7,849 nucleotides of DNA, taken from positions 1 to 7,849 of the forward strand of contig JAOTVO010000116.1 of the NCBI GenBank assembly GCA_029863355.1, in the 5' to 3' direction. This DNA comes from Candidatus Krumholzibacteriia bacterium. GTDB taxonomy: Bacteria; Krumholzibacteriota; Krumholzibacteria; WVZY01; JAKEHA01. The notes beneath the pieces are model-generated. The model was not told the origin of the DNA and made no database searches. It worked only from the letters and a program-made list of their open reading frames with translations. The stretch's first letter is position 1. Every line of letters starts with the position of its first letter. Below, in pieces: positions 1 through 5,815 of the stretch. A program made the position numbers and the translations under genes.

Positions 1-1943
1 ATCAGCACGGCCACGCGGCGGCCCCTGACGTCGTAGACGCCGATGGACACGATCTCGTCCCGATCGAGGCTGAAGTCGACGGTGGCCTGCCCGGTGACGG
101 GGTTGGGATACGGTGCGGCCAGCGCAAAGGCGGGGACCGCCCCCGGCCCGTCCGCCACCGGGGTCGCGTCGGTGTTGCGCATGCCGCGCCACACCAGGCT
201 GTAGTCCTGCGAGGATTCGGCGAGCGTACCCTTGTGCGTGACGGTGACGGTGTACTCGCCCGCGGGCGCGCCGGCGACGTCGATCTGCTCCACGTTGTCG
301 CTCACGTTGTCGCCCGACGTCGCCGCGAGGGCCGGGTTGGCGGCGTCGAGTATCCACGGCTCGTAGGTGACGGCCATCGCCGTGTGGGTCATGCGGATGT
401 CCAGGTCGTGCACGAGCATCTTGGTCAGCGGGTCGAGAGCAGGCGCCGGCGGCGTGCCGGGCGGATCCGTCCACGCGATGGTCAGGCGCACGTCCTGCGG
501 CATGTCCACGGTGAAGTGGTACTCGTGGACCTCGCCGGTGTTCATGGTCTGCTCGAAGGTCCCGCCGGCATCATACGCAGGCAGATTCAGCAAGTCGATC
601 GCACGGTGCGTGTTGAGCAGTCCCCAGCCGTTGGCGTAGTCGGGACCGTCCGCCGGTCCCGCTTCGTCGGCCGTGTTGATCACGATGGCCTTGAGCGTCG
701 AGGACCACGGCTTCTTGCCGAACTGGCTCTCGTACTCCTGCGCCATCAGGTTGATCGAGCCCGAGGCGTTGGGTGTCGCCATGGAAGTGCCGGAGTAGGT
801 GGCGTAGGCGGTGTCGCTGGCGACGCCCACGGAGTAGAGCGCCGCCCCGTTGGCCACGATGTCGGGCTTGATGCGCCCGTCGTCCGTCGGCCCCCAGCTG
901 GAAAATGAGGTCTGGACGACGTCGCTGGGCATGGAGTACCCGCCGGGAATATCGAGCACCGCGCCCACGGTGAGGATGTTCTTCGCGTTGCCGATGTAGC
1001 TGATGGTGTCGTAGCCGCCGTTCTGTCCGTCCGCGCCGTGCAGGTCCATGGCACTCTCCCAGGTGAAGCCGTTCCAGTGGAAGTGGCTGCCGCCCGGAGC
1101 GATGTCGTTGCGGTCGTTGCCGGCGGCGACGCAGATCAGATATTCGGGGGCGTTGTACGCGATCTGGTCGAAGGCCTGCGCCTCGGCGTCGTAGTAGCCG
1201 AAGCCGAAGTCCTCGACCGTGCTAATGACCAGGTCGCCGTACCAGTACAAGCCCTCCCAGCCCGCGGCGTATCCGTACGAGTGGTTGGACACCTGCAGGC
1301 CGCTCGCCCCCGCCGTCGCCATCTCCGACGTGTCGAAGTTCCAGTCGTACGCGTGGAGAAGCGCCGCGTACGACATCCCGCGCGCGAGGGAATCGACGCC
1401 GCCGGCCACCATCGTCCCCGCCACGTGCGTGGCGTGGTAGTGGACGCTCGACGGTGAGTCGATGTGCACCGCCCGCCCGCCGAACTCCTGGTGCGTCGTC
1501 AGCACGCCGCCGGCGTCCCATATGGCCAGCGCGCCCGCCGGCGTGCCCGCGCCGGCGAGCCCGTAGAAGCCGCCGCCGACAGGCAGCGGCCAGACGTCGA
1601 AGGTGCGCACCGTCTTGGCCGCGTTGATGTTGTTCACCAGGTAGTAGGCGGGCATCCCGTTCTCCCGGATGAACATGAGCTGGAGGTTGGGGTTGCGGTT
1701 GAGCGCCTGCTGCGCCGGGTCCGTCGAGCGGAGCAGCGCGTAATAGAGCGGCGTCCGGCGGGCGAGCAGGTCGGCCCGAAACTGTTGCGAGAGGTTCTGG
1801 AGCGCGACCCTATCGGTCTGCCTCTGGGCGGCCGCGGGCGTGCCCAGAGCGCAGATCGCGGCCGCCAGCGCCGCCGCGATCGAGAATGCCCCACCCCAGC
1901 GTGGACCGAGGCGATTCCACCAGCTGCGTGTCGAGGGAGCCAT
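1..1943 (-). CDS. Secreted subtilisin-like serine protease (S8, KP-43-like) with FlgD/T9SS-type C-terminus, partial
   Basis: Extracellular serine endopeptidase of family S8. The 647 codons present read without a break and run off the left window edge. Residues 1-40 look like a Sec signal peptide: Arg-rich start, Ala-rich core, AAA-Q cleavage site. Residues about 41-130 would be the propeptide. The catalytic domain shows Asp143 (IWDAGG), His170 (HATHVAGT, where most subtilases have HGTHVAGT), oxyanion Asn276 (AAGND) and Ser387 (GTSMATP). Residues about 470-590 form a beta-sandwich with IAWTDPPG and LVHDLDIR, as in KP-43-type proteases. From residue 611, YPNP, then VYDVRGRRVAVL, match a FlgD-Ig / type A T9SS sorting domain, so export to the cell surface or medium is inferred. 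ATG 1943 was chosen because AAGGAG sits 7 bases upstream; the in-frame ATG at 1949 would leave a single base. The C-terminal end lies outside the window. Confidence 0.93.
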   Translation of the reverse strand, partial: MAPSTRSWWNRLGPRWGGAFSIAAALAAAICALGTPAAAQRQTDRVALQNLSQQFRADLLARRTPLYYALLRSTDPAQQALNRNPNLQLMFIRENGMPAYYLVNNINAAKTVRTFDVWPLPVGGGFYGLAGAGTPAGALAIWDAGGVLTTHQEFGGRAVHIDSPSSVHYHATHVAGTMVAGGVDSLARGMSYAALLHAYDWNFDTSEMATAGASGLQVSNHSYGYAAGWEGLYWYGDLVISTVEDFGFGYYDAEAQAFDQIAYNAPEYLICVAAGNDRNDIAPGGSHFHWNGFTWESAMDLHGADGQNGGYDTISYIGNAKNILTVGAVLDIPGGYSMPSDVVQTSFSSWGPTDDGRIKPDIVANGAALYSVGVASDTAYATYSGTSMATPNASGSINLMAQEYESQFGKKPWSSTLKAIVINTADEAGPADGPDYANGWGLLNTHRAIDLLNLPAYDAGGTFEQTMNTGEVHEYHFTVDMPQDVRLTIAWTDPPGTPPAPALDPLTKMLVHDLDIRMTHTAMAVTYEPWILDAANPALAATSGDNVSDNVEQIDVAGAPAGEYTVTVTHKGTLAESSQDYSLVWRGMRNTDATPVADGPGAVPAFALAAPYPNPVTGQATVDFSLDRDEIVSIGVYDVRGRRVAVL

Positions 1944-1977
1944 CGTCATTCTCCTTGGCGGTTCGAGGAACGGCAGG

Positions 1978-1999
1978 ACGCCGCCCCGTCGGGCGGCGT
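1978..1999 (-). other. GC-rich hairpin in the protease leader
   Basis: ACGCCGCCC and its exact reverse complement GGGCGGCGT flank a four-base loop, giving a perfect 9-bp stem. It lies 35 bases upstream of the protease start. If the weak TAAAAT element next to it is the protease -10, the hairpin would stand at the very 5' end of the mRNA, where such stems can slow decay. On the plus strand it is followed only by a short ATTTT nine bases on, so it is a poor intrinsic terminator. Seen directly; the role is inferred. Confidence 0.45.
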
Positions 2000-2006
2000 T
2001 GGGACG

Positions 2007-2012
2007 ATTTTA
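2007..2012 (-). promoter_or_regulatory. Possible -10 element for the protease gene
   Basis: On the minus strand TAAAAT, in the context TGTGGTAAAATCG, stands 63 bases upstream of the protease ATG, in one of the few AT-rich spots of this interval. The hexamer 17 bases further upstream (TGGATC, 2030-2035) matches the -35 consensus at only three of six positions. A weak or activator-dependent promoter is possible; chance is not excluded. Confidence 0.25.
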
Positions 2013-2087
2013 CCACATTCTGCATGGCCGATCCAGGCAGCGGGCGCGGGAGGTTGTAACCGCCCCGCGGTGCCGGCGCCCGGCATC

Positions 2088-2116
2088 TGGACAGGCGAGT
2101 TCCGCCCCGCTATACT
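2088..2116 (+). promoter_or_regulatory. Sigma70-like promoter for the rightward lipoprotein-methyltransferase group
   Basis: TGGACA (2088-2093) and TATACT (2111-2116) are separated by exactly 17 bases, and each differs from consensus at one position. Transcription would start near 2122-2124, leaving a leader of about 130 bases before the ATG at 2253. The leader is very GC-rich, contains a run of nine C (2160-2168) and a small hairpin TGTCC-ATGC-GGACA (2212-2225) ahead of the ribosome binding site. No known riboswitch was recognised in it. Confidence 0.55.
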
Positions 2117-2252
2117 TTCCCCAGGCGCGCCGGCCCGCCGGAGGGCGGTGCGGCTGCAGCCCCCCCCCATCGCACCCTCCGCCGCGCCCCCGACCGCCGG
2201 CCCCGACGGAGTGTCCATGCGGACATGACTCTTTCCTCGCGAGGTGACCGTG

Positions 2253-2672
2253 ATGAAGTCCTTATCGTTTGCCGTCGCTTGCGCGCTCCTGGTCGTGAAC
2301 GCGTGCTCGGAGAAGGAGGAGGCCGTCAGCCCACAGGCAGCCTTCCCCAAAGCCACGCTCGAGGACAACCGGGAGATTCCCAACTCCGACGTGACGTACT
2401 ACATGGCCTGGGGGATCTTCGAACACGGAAAGCCCGCCCCCGAGGGGGAGACCCTGCTCCGGACTATCGTGCGAGCGGGAATCCCGCTCGAGGACGCGTG
2501 GTTTCCCAATGAACAGACGCCGTGCATGGCCCCGGGTGCGGTGACCGTCGCCGTGGTGGAGCTGTCGAAGCCCGACGCGAGGATTCTCGACCTCGGGTTC
2601 ACGGCCGACCCCGAAGAGTGGTGGATCATCAACTGCGGGGTCCCCAGCCTGTGGCACTACGCGTTCGAGTAA
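2253..2672 (+). CDS. Small predicted lipoprotein, family not recognised
   Basis: A 139-residue protein with an N-terminal lipoprotein signal: Lys2, a hydrophobic stretch from residue 5, and the lipobox-like VVNAC placing the lipidated cysteine at position 18. Acidic residues follow, so membrane anchoring is expected. The mature part is soluble, rich in Pro, Glu and Trp, and has two further cysteines (Cys91 in TPCMAPG and Cys128 in IINCGVP) that could form a disulfide. No catalytic motif is visible. ATG 2253 is preferred over GTG 2244 because GAGGTGA (2241-2247) lies 5 bases before it. It follows a good promoter and ends one base before the methyltransferase-like gene, so the two are probably cotranscribed and translationally coupled. 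Reality as a gene is well supported by signal, ribosome binding site and coupling; function is unknown. Confidence 0.8.
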   Translation: MKSLSFAVACALLVVNACSEKEEAVSPQAAFPKATLEDNREIPNSDVTYYMAWGIFEHGKPAPEGETLLRTIVRAGIPLEDAWFPNEQTPCMAPGAVTVAVVELSKPDARILDLGFTADPEEWWIINCGVPSLWHYAFE

Positions 2673-2673
2673 C

Positions 2674-3135
2674 ATGACGTCCGCGGCTCCAGCCAAGCGG
2701 CCGCTGCCGCCGACCTATTTCCTGATAGCGCTCCTCGCCATGGTGGCACTTCACCTGTTCGCGCCTGGGCCACGGCTGATTGGGTCCTTGTGGCGCCTTG
2801 CCGGGGTGGCGCTCATCGCGATCGGGGTCGGTCTCAACCTCTGGGCCGACGGGCTCTTCAAGACGCACGGGACCGAGGTCAAGCCCTTCCGCGAATCCAG
2901 CGCGCTGGTGATCGAGGGTCCGTTCCGGTTCAGCCGCAACCCCATGTACGCCGGGATGCTCGCCGTACTCGCCGGCGCCGCCGTACTCGCCGGCACACTG
3001 ACCCCGTTCTTCGTCGTGATCATCACGGCGTGGCTGCTCACGGCGCACTTCGTGATTCCCGAGGAGCGCCACATGGAGGAGCAATTCGGCGAGCCCTACC
3101 GCGCGTACAAGTCGCGCGTGAGAAGGTGGCTGTAG
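2674..3135 (+). CDS. Isoprenylcysteine carboxyl methyltransferase (ICMT)-family integral membrane protein
   Basis: A 153-residue membrane protein of the bacterial ICMT/PEMT-like methyltransferase group, expected to use S-adenosylmethionine in the inner membrane. Hydrophobic segments lie at about residues 13-30, 38-57 and 90-128. The family signature GPFRFSRNPMYAGM is at 82-95, preceded by GTEVKPF (66-72). The C-terminal signature has the Glu pair at 130-131 and FGEPYRAYKSRVRRW near the end. Length matches the usual bacterial members. The true bacterial substrate is generally unknown; a prenylated protein should not be assumed, and lipids or small molecules are possible. The start follows the lipoprotein stop by one base and has no strong SD of its own, suggesting coupled translation. 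An 18-bp tandem duplication lies inside it (2962-2994). Confidence 0.87.
   Translation: MTSAAPAKRPLPPTYFLIALLAMVALHLFAPGPRLIGSLWRLAGVALIAIGVGLNLWADGLFKTHGTEVKPFRESSALVIEGPFRFSRNPMYAGMLAVLAGAAVLAGTLTPFFVVIITAWLLTAHFVIPEERHMEEQFGEPYRAYKSRVRRWL
2962..2994 (+). repeat. 18-bp-period tandem duplication inside the methyltransferase gene
   Basis: GCCGTACTCGCCGGC occurs twice (2962-2976 and 2980-2994), separated by GCC, so the period is 18 bases. It encodes AVLAGA followed by AVLAGT at residues 97-108, in a predicted membrane segment right after the RNPMYAGM motif. The identity at third codon positions suggests a recent in-frame duplication rather than ordinary codon bias. Confidence 0.8.
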
Positions 3136-3184
3136 TCGAGAATCAGCGGATGAGACGGCGGAGACGATTCAAGAAGGAGGACTC

Positions 3185-3385
3185 ATGAAAAACGCCAGAG
3201 ACCTCGTGCGGACCGCGCTGCTCGTGGCGGGCGCGGCGGTCATCGTCGTTGCCGCCGTGGTTACGGTCCGAAACCTCACCGATCGCACGGTCTTGACCGT
3301 GCTCGTGCCGGGCGTGGTGGTCGGCCTCATTCTGATCGGCGGATACGTGGCAGTCGGCCGGGCGCACCGCGAGCAGGGTGACTGA
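3185..3385 (+). CDS. Small two-helix membrane protein, unrecognised
   Basis: A 66-residue protein with two hydrophobic segments, about residues 9-28 and 36-58, joined by a short polar turn (RNLTDRT) and ending in a charged tail HREQGD. Basic residues at the N-terminus (Lys2, Arg5, Arg9) suggest a cytoplasmic N-terminus and hairpin insertion in the inner membrane, with the tail also in the cytoplasm. The start is set by a near-perfect SD, AAGGAGG (3174-3180), four bases before the ATG. It begins 49 bases after the methyltransferase-like gene on the same strand and probably belongs to the same transcript. No domain was recognised and no function is proposed. Confidence 0.75.
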   Translation: MKNARDLVRTALLVAGAAVIVVAAVVTVRNLTDRTVLTVLVPGVVVGLILIGGYVAVGRAHREQGD

Positions 3386-3419
3386 GCGCGCGCTCGAGAT
3401 CGTCGCCCCGCCCGCTCAG
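3382..3419. other. Inverted repeat embracing both convergent stop codons
   Basis: CTGAGCG (3382-3388) and CGCTCAG (3413-3419) form a perfect 7-bp inverted repeat with 24 bases between. The left arm contains the TGA of the 66-residue membrane protein and the right arm the TGA of the phosphatase on the other strand. The loop begins inside a second palindrome, GAGCGCGCGCTC (3384-3395). There is no T tract on either strand, so a bidirectional intrinsic terminator is only weakly supported. Confidence 0.3.
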
Positions 3420-4417
3420 CCCGCGCCGTTCGCGCGCCGTAGCGCCATCACGGTCAGGTCGTCCGCGCGCTTGGCGTCCCCGAGAAACGCTTCCAGATCC
3501 CCTCGCACCGCCTGCACCAGCTGCCGTGCGCCGGCTGTGTGCGAGGAGCGCCGCGACAGCAGCTGCTCGACGCGCGTCTGGCCGTACTCGTCGCCGTCGA
3601 AGCGCTCCGCTTCCGTGAGCCCGTCGGTGTAGAGGAGCAGCGCGTCGTCGTCGCGCAGTTCGAGGCGCGTCACTTCGTACGGCCGGTCCGACACGATGCC
3701 GACGGGGAAGCCCGTCGGCGCCAGCGCTTCCACCGCGCCCGCGCGGACCACCAGCGGCGGACAGTGTCCCGCGTTGACGATCTCGACCTCGCCGCCCGCG
3801 CCCGCGCGGCCGAACGCGAGCGTGGCGTAATGCGTGGGAATGGTGGCTCGCACGAGTTGCTCGTTGACGCGCGCCACCAGTTCGGCGAGCGGCAAGCCCG
3901 CGCCGACGAGCGACCGGAACGACGCCTGCAGGTGCGCCATGAGCAGCGACGCGGCCACACCCTTGCCGGCGACATCGCCCACGGCGAAGTAGACCGTATT
4001 CGGATCGTCCGGCTGTCGCCACAGGTCGCAGTAGTCGCCGCTCACCATGCCGGCCGGTTCGTAGTGGTAGGACGCCTCCCAGCCCGCCGCGCGCAGCCTC
4101 GGATCGGGGAGCAGGCCGGCCTGGATGCGTCGCGCCAGCTCGAGGTCCTGCTCGAGGGCGCGCTGCTGCTCGCGCGTGAGGGTGCAGAGGCAGTACTGGA
4201 GGAGAGGGTTGTGCCGAAGCTCTTTGTCGTCGACGTGCTCGTCGCACACGAGGCAGCGCCCGTAGTCGGCCGTGCCGAGCTTGTCGAGCGCGGAATCCAC
4301 CTGCAGCAGCAGGCCCACCAGGTGCGGCTCAGAACCGTCGTTCGAGATCGTGGTGCGCAGGCGCGTCTGCCGCTCTTCGAGTTGCCGGCGCAGTGCTTCC
4401 AAGGTAGCGGTCGTCAT
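3416..4417 (-). CDS. SpoIIE/PP2C-type Ser/Thr phosphatase with N-terminal DksA/TraR-like zinc finger
   Basis: A 333-residue soluble protein predicted to dephosphorylate phosphoserine or phosphothreonine proteins, typically anti-sigma-factor antagonists in such pathways. Residues 1-50 are a charged helical, coiled-coil-like region. Residues 51-80 resemble the DksA/TraR finger: Cys55 and Cys58, a 17-residue spacer, then Cys76 and Cys78 (usually CxxC, here CLC). A linker helix (QQRALEQDLELARRIQ) leads to the phosphatase: SGDYCD (127-131 region), GDVAGKG (147-153), NAGHCPP (215-221), LYTDGLTEA (262-270) and ADDLTV (318-323). The metal-binding aspartates are present, so it should be active. ATG 4417 is preferred, with GGAAGG nine bases upstream; ATG 4426 abuts that SD, and the open frame back to 4660 overlaps the upstream gene. 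It follows the DinB-like gene by 35 bases. The partner protein is not in this window. Confidence 0.9.
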   Translation of the reverse strand: MTTATLEALRRQLEERQTRLRTTISNDGSEPHLVGLLLQVDSALDKLGTADYGRCLVCDEHVDDKELRHNPLLQYCLCTLTREQQRALEQDLELARRIQAGLLPDPRLRAAGWEASYHYEPAGMVSGDYCDLWRQPDDPNTVYFAVGDVAGKGVAASLLMAHLQASFRSLVGAGLPLAELVARVNEQLVRATIPTHYATLAFGRAGAGGEVEIVNAGHCPPLVVRAGAVEALAPTGFPVGIVSDRPYEVTRLELRDDDALLLYTDGLTEAERFDGDEYGQTRVEQLLSRRSSHTAGARQLVQAVRGDLEAFLGDAKRADDLTVMALRRANGAG

Positions 4418-4452
4418 GTCCAACATCCTTCCCGGGCCGCTGGCCGTTGCCT

Positions 4453-4926
4453 TCACTTGGGCGCGGCCACCGCGGCCTTCTTGAGGAGCGAGACCTGTCC
4501 AGCGTGGTAGAGCATGTGCTGCAGCTCGCCGATGAGCATAGCGTACCAGGTCTGGTCCATGCCCGGGCGCCGCTCCTGCATGCGCTCGACCGGGAACCGG
4601 GCGAGTGTCTCGCGCAGCGAGCGCGCCGTTACGAACAGGCGCTCCACCGTCGCCTGCCACGCCGACTCACCCTCCAGCGCCGGGCGCGGCCAATCCTCCA
4701 CGTCCGACACCTCCGGCGAATCCCCCTGCAGGCGGCGCCGCACCACGTCCTGCCACGTGGTCGCGTGCAGGACGATCTCCGCGATGTTGTGCGCCCCCGC
4801 GACCGGCCGCTCCAGGGCCTCCTCGCGCGTCACCCCCTCCAGCAGCTCGCGCCAGGACGGCCCGTGCCAGGCGCCCCCGTTCAGGGCCTTCTCCAGCTCC
4901 TTCGCCAGCCGTTCGCTCTCGTTCAT
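4453..4926 (-). CDS. DinB-family (YfiT/BST-like fold) putative metal-dependent protein
   Basis: A 157-residue four-helix-bundle protein of the DinB superfamily. The expected metal-binding histidine triad is visible: His54 in EIVLHATTW, and His137 and His141 in GELQHMLYHAGQ, the latter being the characteristic C-terminal helix motif of the family. Members include bacillithiol- and other thiol-dependent transferases as well as many proteins with no known reaction, so a thiol transferase role is possible but unproven. The start at ATG 4926 is set by GGAGGTG five bases upstream; an in-frame ATG at 4959 would add 11 residues without a comparable SD. It is cytoplasmic, has no signal peptide, and is first of a two-gene minus-strand unit with the phosphatase. 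It is divergent from the CGNR regulator across 114 bases. Confidence 0.88.
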   Translation of the reverse strand: MNESERLAKELEKALNGGAWHGPSWRELLEGVTREEALERPVAGAHNIAEIVLHATTWQDVVRRRLQGDSPEVSDVEDWPRPALEGESAWQATVERLFVTARSLRETLARFPVERMQERRPGMDQTWYAMLIGELQHMLYHAGQVSLLKKAAVAAPK

Positions 4927-4993
4927 TTTCACACCTCCGTCTTGGCCCGAATCGCACACCCCGCGACGAGCGCCCTTTCGGTGTCTCTCTCCA

Positions 4994-5030
4994 TTGACTA
5001 TAATAGAAGCGGCTTGACCTAACCTGTCAA
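4994..5030. promoter_or_regulatory. Divergent control region: overlapping promoter elements and TTGAC repeats
   Basis: An AT-rich pocket in very GC-rich DNA. TTGAC occurs at 4994-4998 and again at 5014-5018, exactly 20 bases apart, and inverted as GTCAA at 5026-5030; the last two form TTGAC-N7-GTCAA. On the plus strand TATAAT (4999-5004) is a perfect -10 without a clear -35. On the minus strand TTGACA (5030-5025) and TATTAT (5005-5000) are spaced 19 bases and could drive the DinB-like gene. The inverted repeat would lie over the start of the plus transcript and the -35 of the minus one, a placement suited to coordinated repression. The regulator that binds here is unknown; the adjacent CGNR protein is an obvious candidate. 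Confidence 0.45.
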
Positions 5031-5040
5031 TACTGTTTTA

Positions 5041-5733
5041 ATGGTTAGTCAGCGGCCACCCCCGCGGGAGGCCCCGGAGGCAGCAGATACCGTGGTAGAC
5101 CCTTTTGAAAGCCCCTGGCCGGGCGCCGGCACCGGCGGCTCGACGGCCCTCGAATTCGCCAACACGCTCGATTGGCGCCGGCGCGAGCCGCCCGAGGAGA
5201 AGCTCCTCGCGTTCCCCGATCTCCTGCGCTGGGCCCGGACCGCTGGCGTGCTCAAACGCGCCGAGGCGCGATCGCTCCGCGCCTGGGGCGAGGCCCACCC
5301 CCGCGCGGCCGCCAAGGCGCTGGCCCGCGCCATCGAGGTGCGCGAGGCCATTGCCGCCGTCCTCCTGGCCCTCTCCTGCGGCGAGGCCCCGCCGCCCGGT
5401 CCCCTGGCGCGCCTCGACGCCGCCTACCGGGCCGCCTCGGCCGCGCGGACCCTGCGCCGCACCGGAGGTGCGGTCGCCTGGACCTGGCGCGGCTCCACTC
5501 CCGCCCCCGACCGCCCCGCCTGGGCCGCCGCCCTCGACGCCGCGCGCATCGTCACGTCCGACGAGCGAGAGCGAGTGCGCCAGTGCTGCGACGACGAGTG
5601 CGGCTGGCTTTTTCTGGACACCTCGCGCAACCACAGCCGCCGCTGGTGTAGCATGGAGACTTGCGGAAACCGCAACAAGGTCCGGACCTTCTACCGGCGC
5701 GCTAAGAAGCACACGCACAGGACGAAGTGCTAG
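5041..5733 (+). CDS. CGNR zinc-finger transcriptional regulator with ABATE-like N-terminal domain
   Basis: A 230-residue predicted DNA-binding protein. Residues about 35-145 fit the ABATE region (LEFANTLDWR near the start, then Ala/Arg-rich helices). Residues 182-220 are the CGNR zinc finger: Cys182 or Cys183, Cys187, LFLDTSRNHSRRWCSMETCGNR in outline, with Cys203, Cys208 and the naming CGNR at 208-211, followed by NKVRTFYRR. The tail is strongly basic. Proteins with this architecture are annotated as putative stress-induced regulators; the ligand is not known. The ATG at 5041 has no SD; GTG 5092, with GGAGG eleven bases upstream, is an alternative that would remove 17 low-complexity residues and leave both domains whole. 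It lies next to TTGAC repeats that it may autoregulate. GC content is extreme, 50 of 60 bases in 5281-5340. Confidence 0.9.
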   Translation: MVSQRPPPREAPEAADTVVDPFESPWPGAGTGGSTALEFANTLDWRRREPPEEKLLAFPDLLRWARTAGVLKRAEARSLRAWGEAHPRAAAKALARAIEVREAIAAVLLALSCGEAPPPGPLARLDAAYRAASAARTLRRTGGAVAWTWRGSTPAPDRPAWAAALDAARIVTSDERERVRQCCDDECGWLFLDTSRNHSRRWCSMETCGNRNKVRTFYRRAKKHTHRTKC

Positions 5734-5777
5734 AACTCCTGGAAGGCGTACGCCAGCGGGTGTACACTCATTGGCGG

Positions 5778-5806
5778 CGCGCGGCCCGCGTCGCCGGGCC
5801 CGCGCG
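5778..5806 (+). other. Very stable hairpin just upstream of the CsgG-like lipoprotein gene
   Basis: CGCGCGGCCCG (5778-5788) pairs with CGGGCC-C-GCGCG (5795-5806) with one bulged C at 5801 and a 6-base loop, giving 11 GC pairs. The stem ends ten bases before the ATG at 5816, immediately ahead of the G-rich ribosome binding stretch. There is no following T run. It could separate the CGNR gene from the envelope genes or modulate translation; neither is shown. The rest of the gap 5734-5815 holds two short palindromes (GGCGTACGCC at 5745-5754, GTGTACAC at 5760-5767) and no clear promoter. Confidence 0.45.
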
Positions 5807-5815
5807 GGGGAAGCA

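Noticed and set aside
234..908. Open frame of 224 codons on the plus strand
   Set aside because: Arg/Val/His-rich translation antisense to the protease; a shadow frame of GC-rich coding DNA with no domain.
1464..2228. Open frame of 254 codons on the plus strand across the protease start
   Set aside because: Antisense to the protease and its leader; low-complexity Arg/Pro/Ala translation and no ribosome binding site.
3327..4247. Open frame of 306 codons on the minus strand
   Set aside because: Arg/Gly/Ala-rich shadow within the phosphatase gene, lying in a different frame from the real motifs.
3539..4510. Open frame of 323 codons on the plus strand
   Set aside because: Antisense to the phosphatase, whose frame carries all the catalytic motifs.
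4418..4660. N-terminal extension of the phosphatase by up to 81 residues
   Set aside because: It overlaps the DinB-like gene in another frame, reads as low complexity, and the SD GGAAGG fits ATG 4417.
5105..5815. Upstream extension of the CsgG-like lipoprotein frame
   Set aside because: Pro/Ala/Arg-rich out-of-frame reading of the CGNR gene; the lipoprotein signal begins at ATG 5816.
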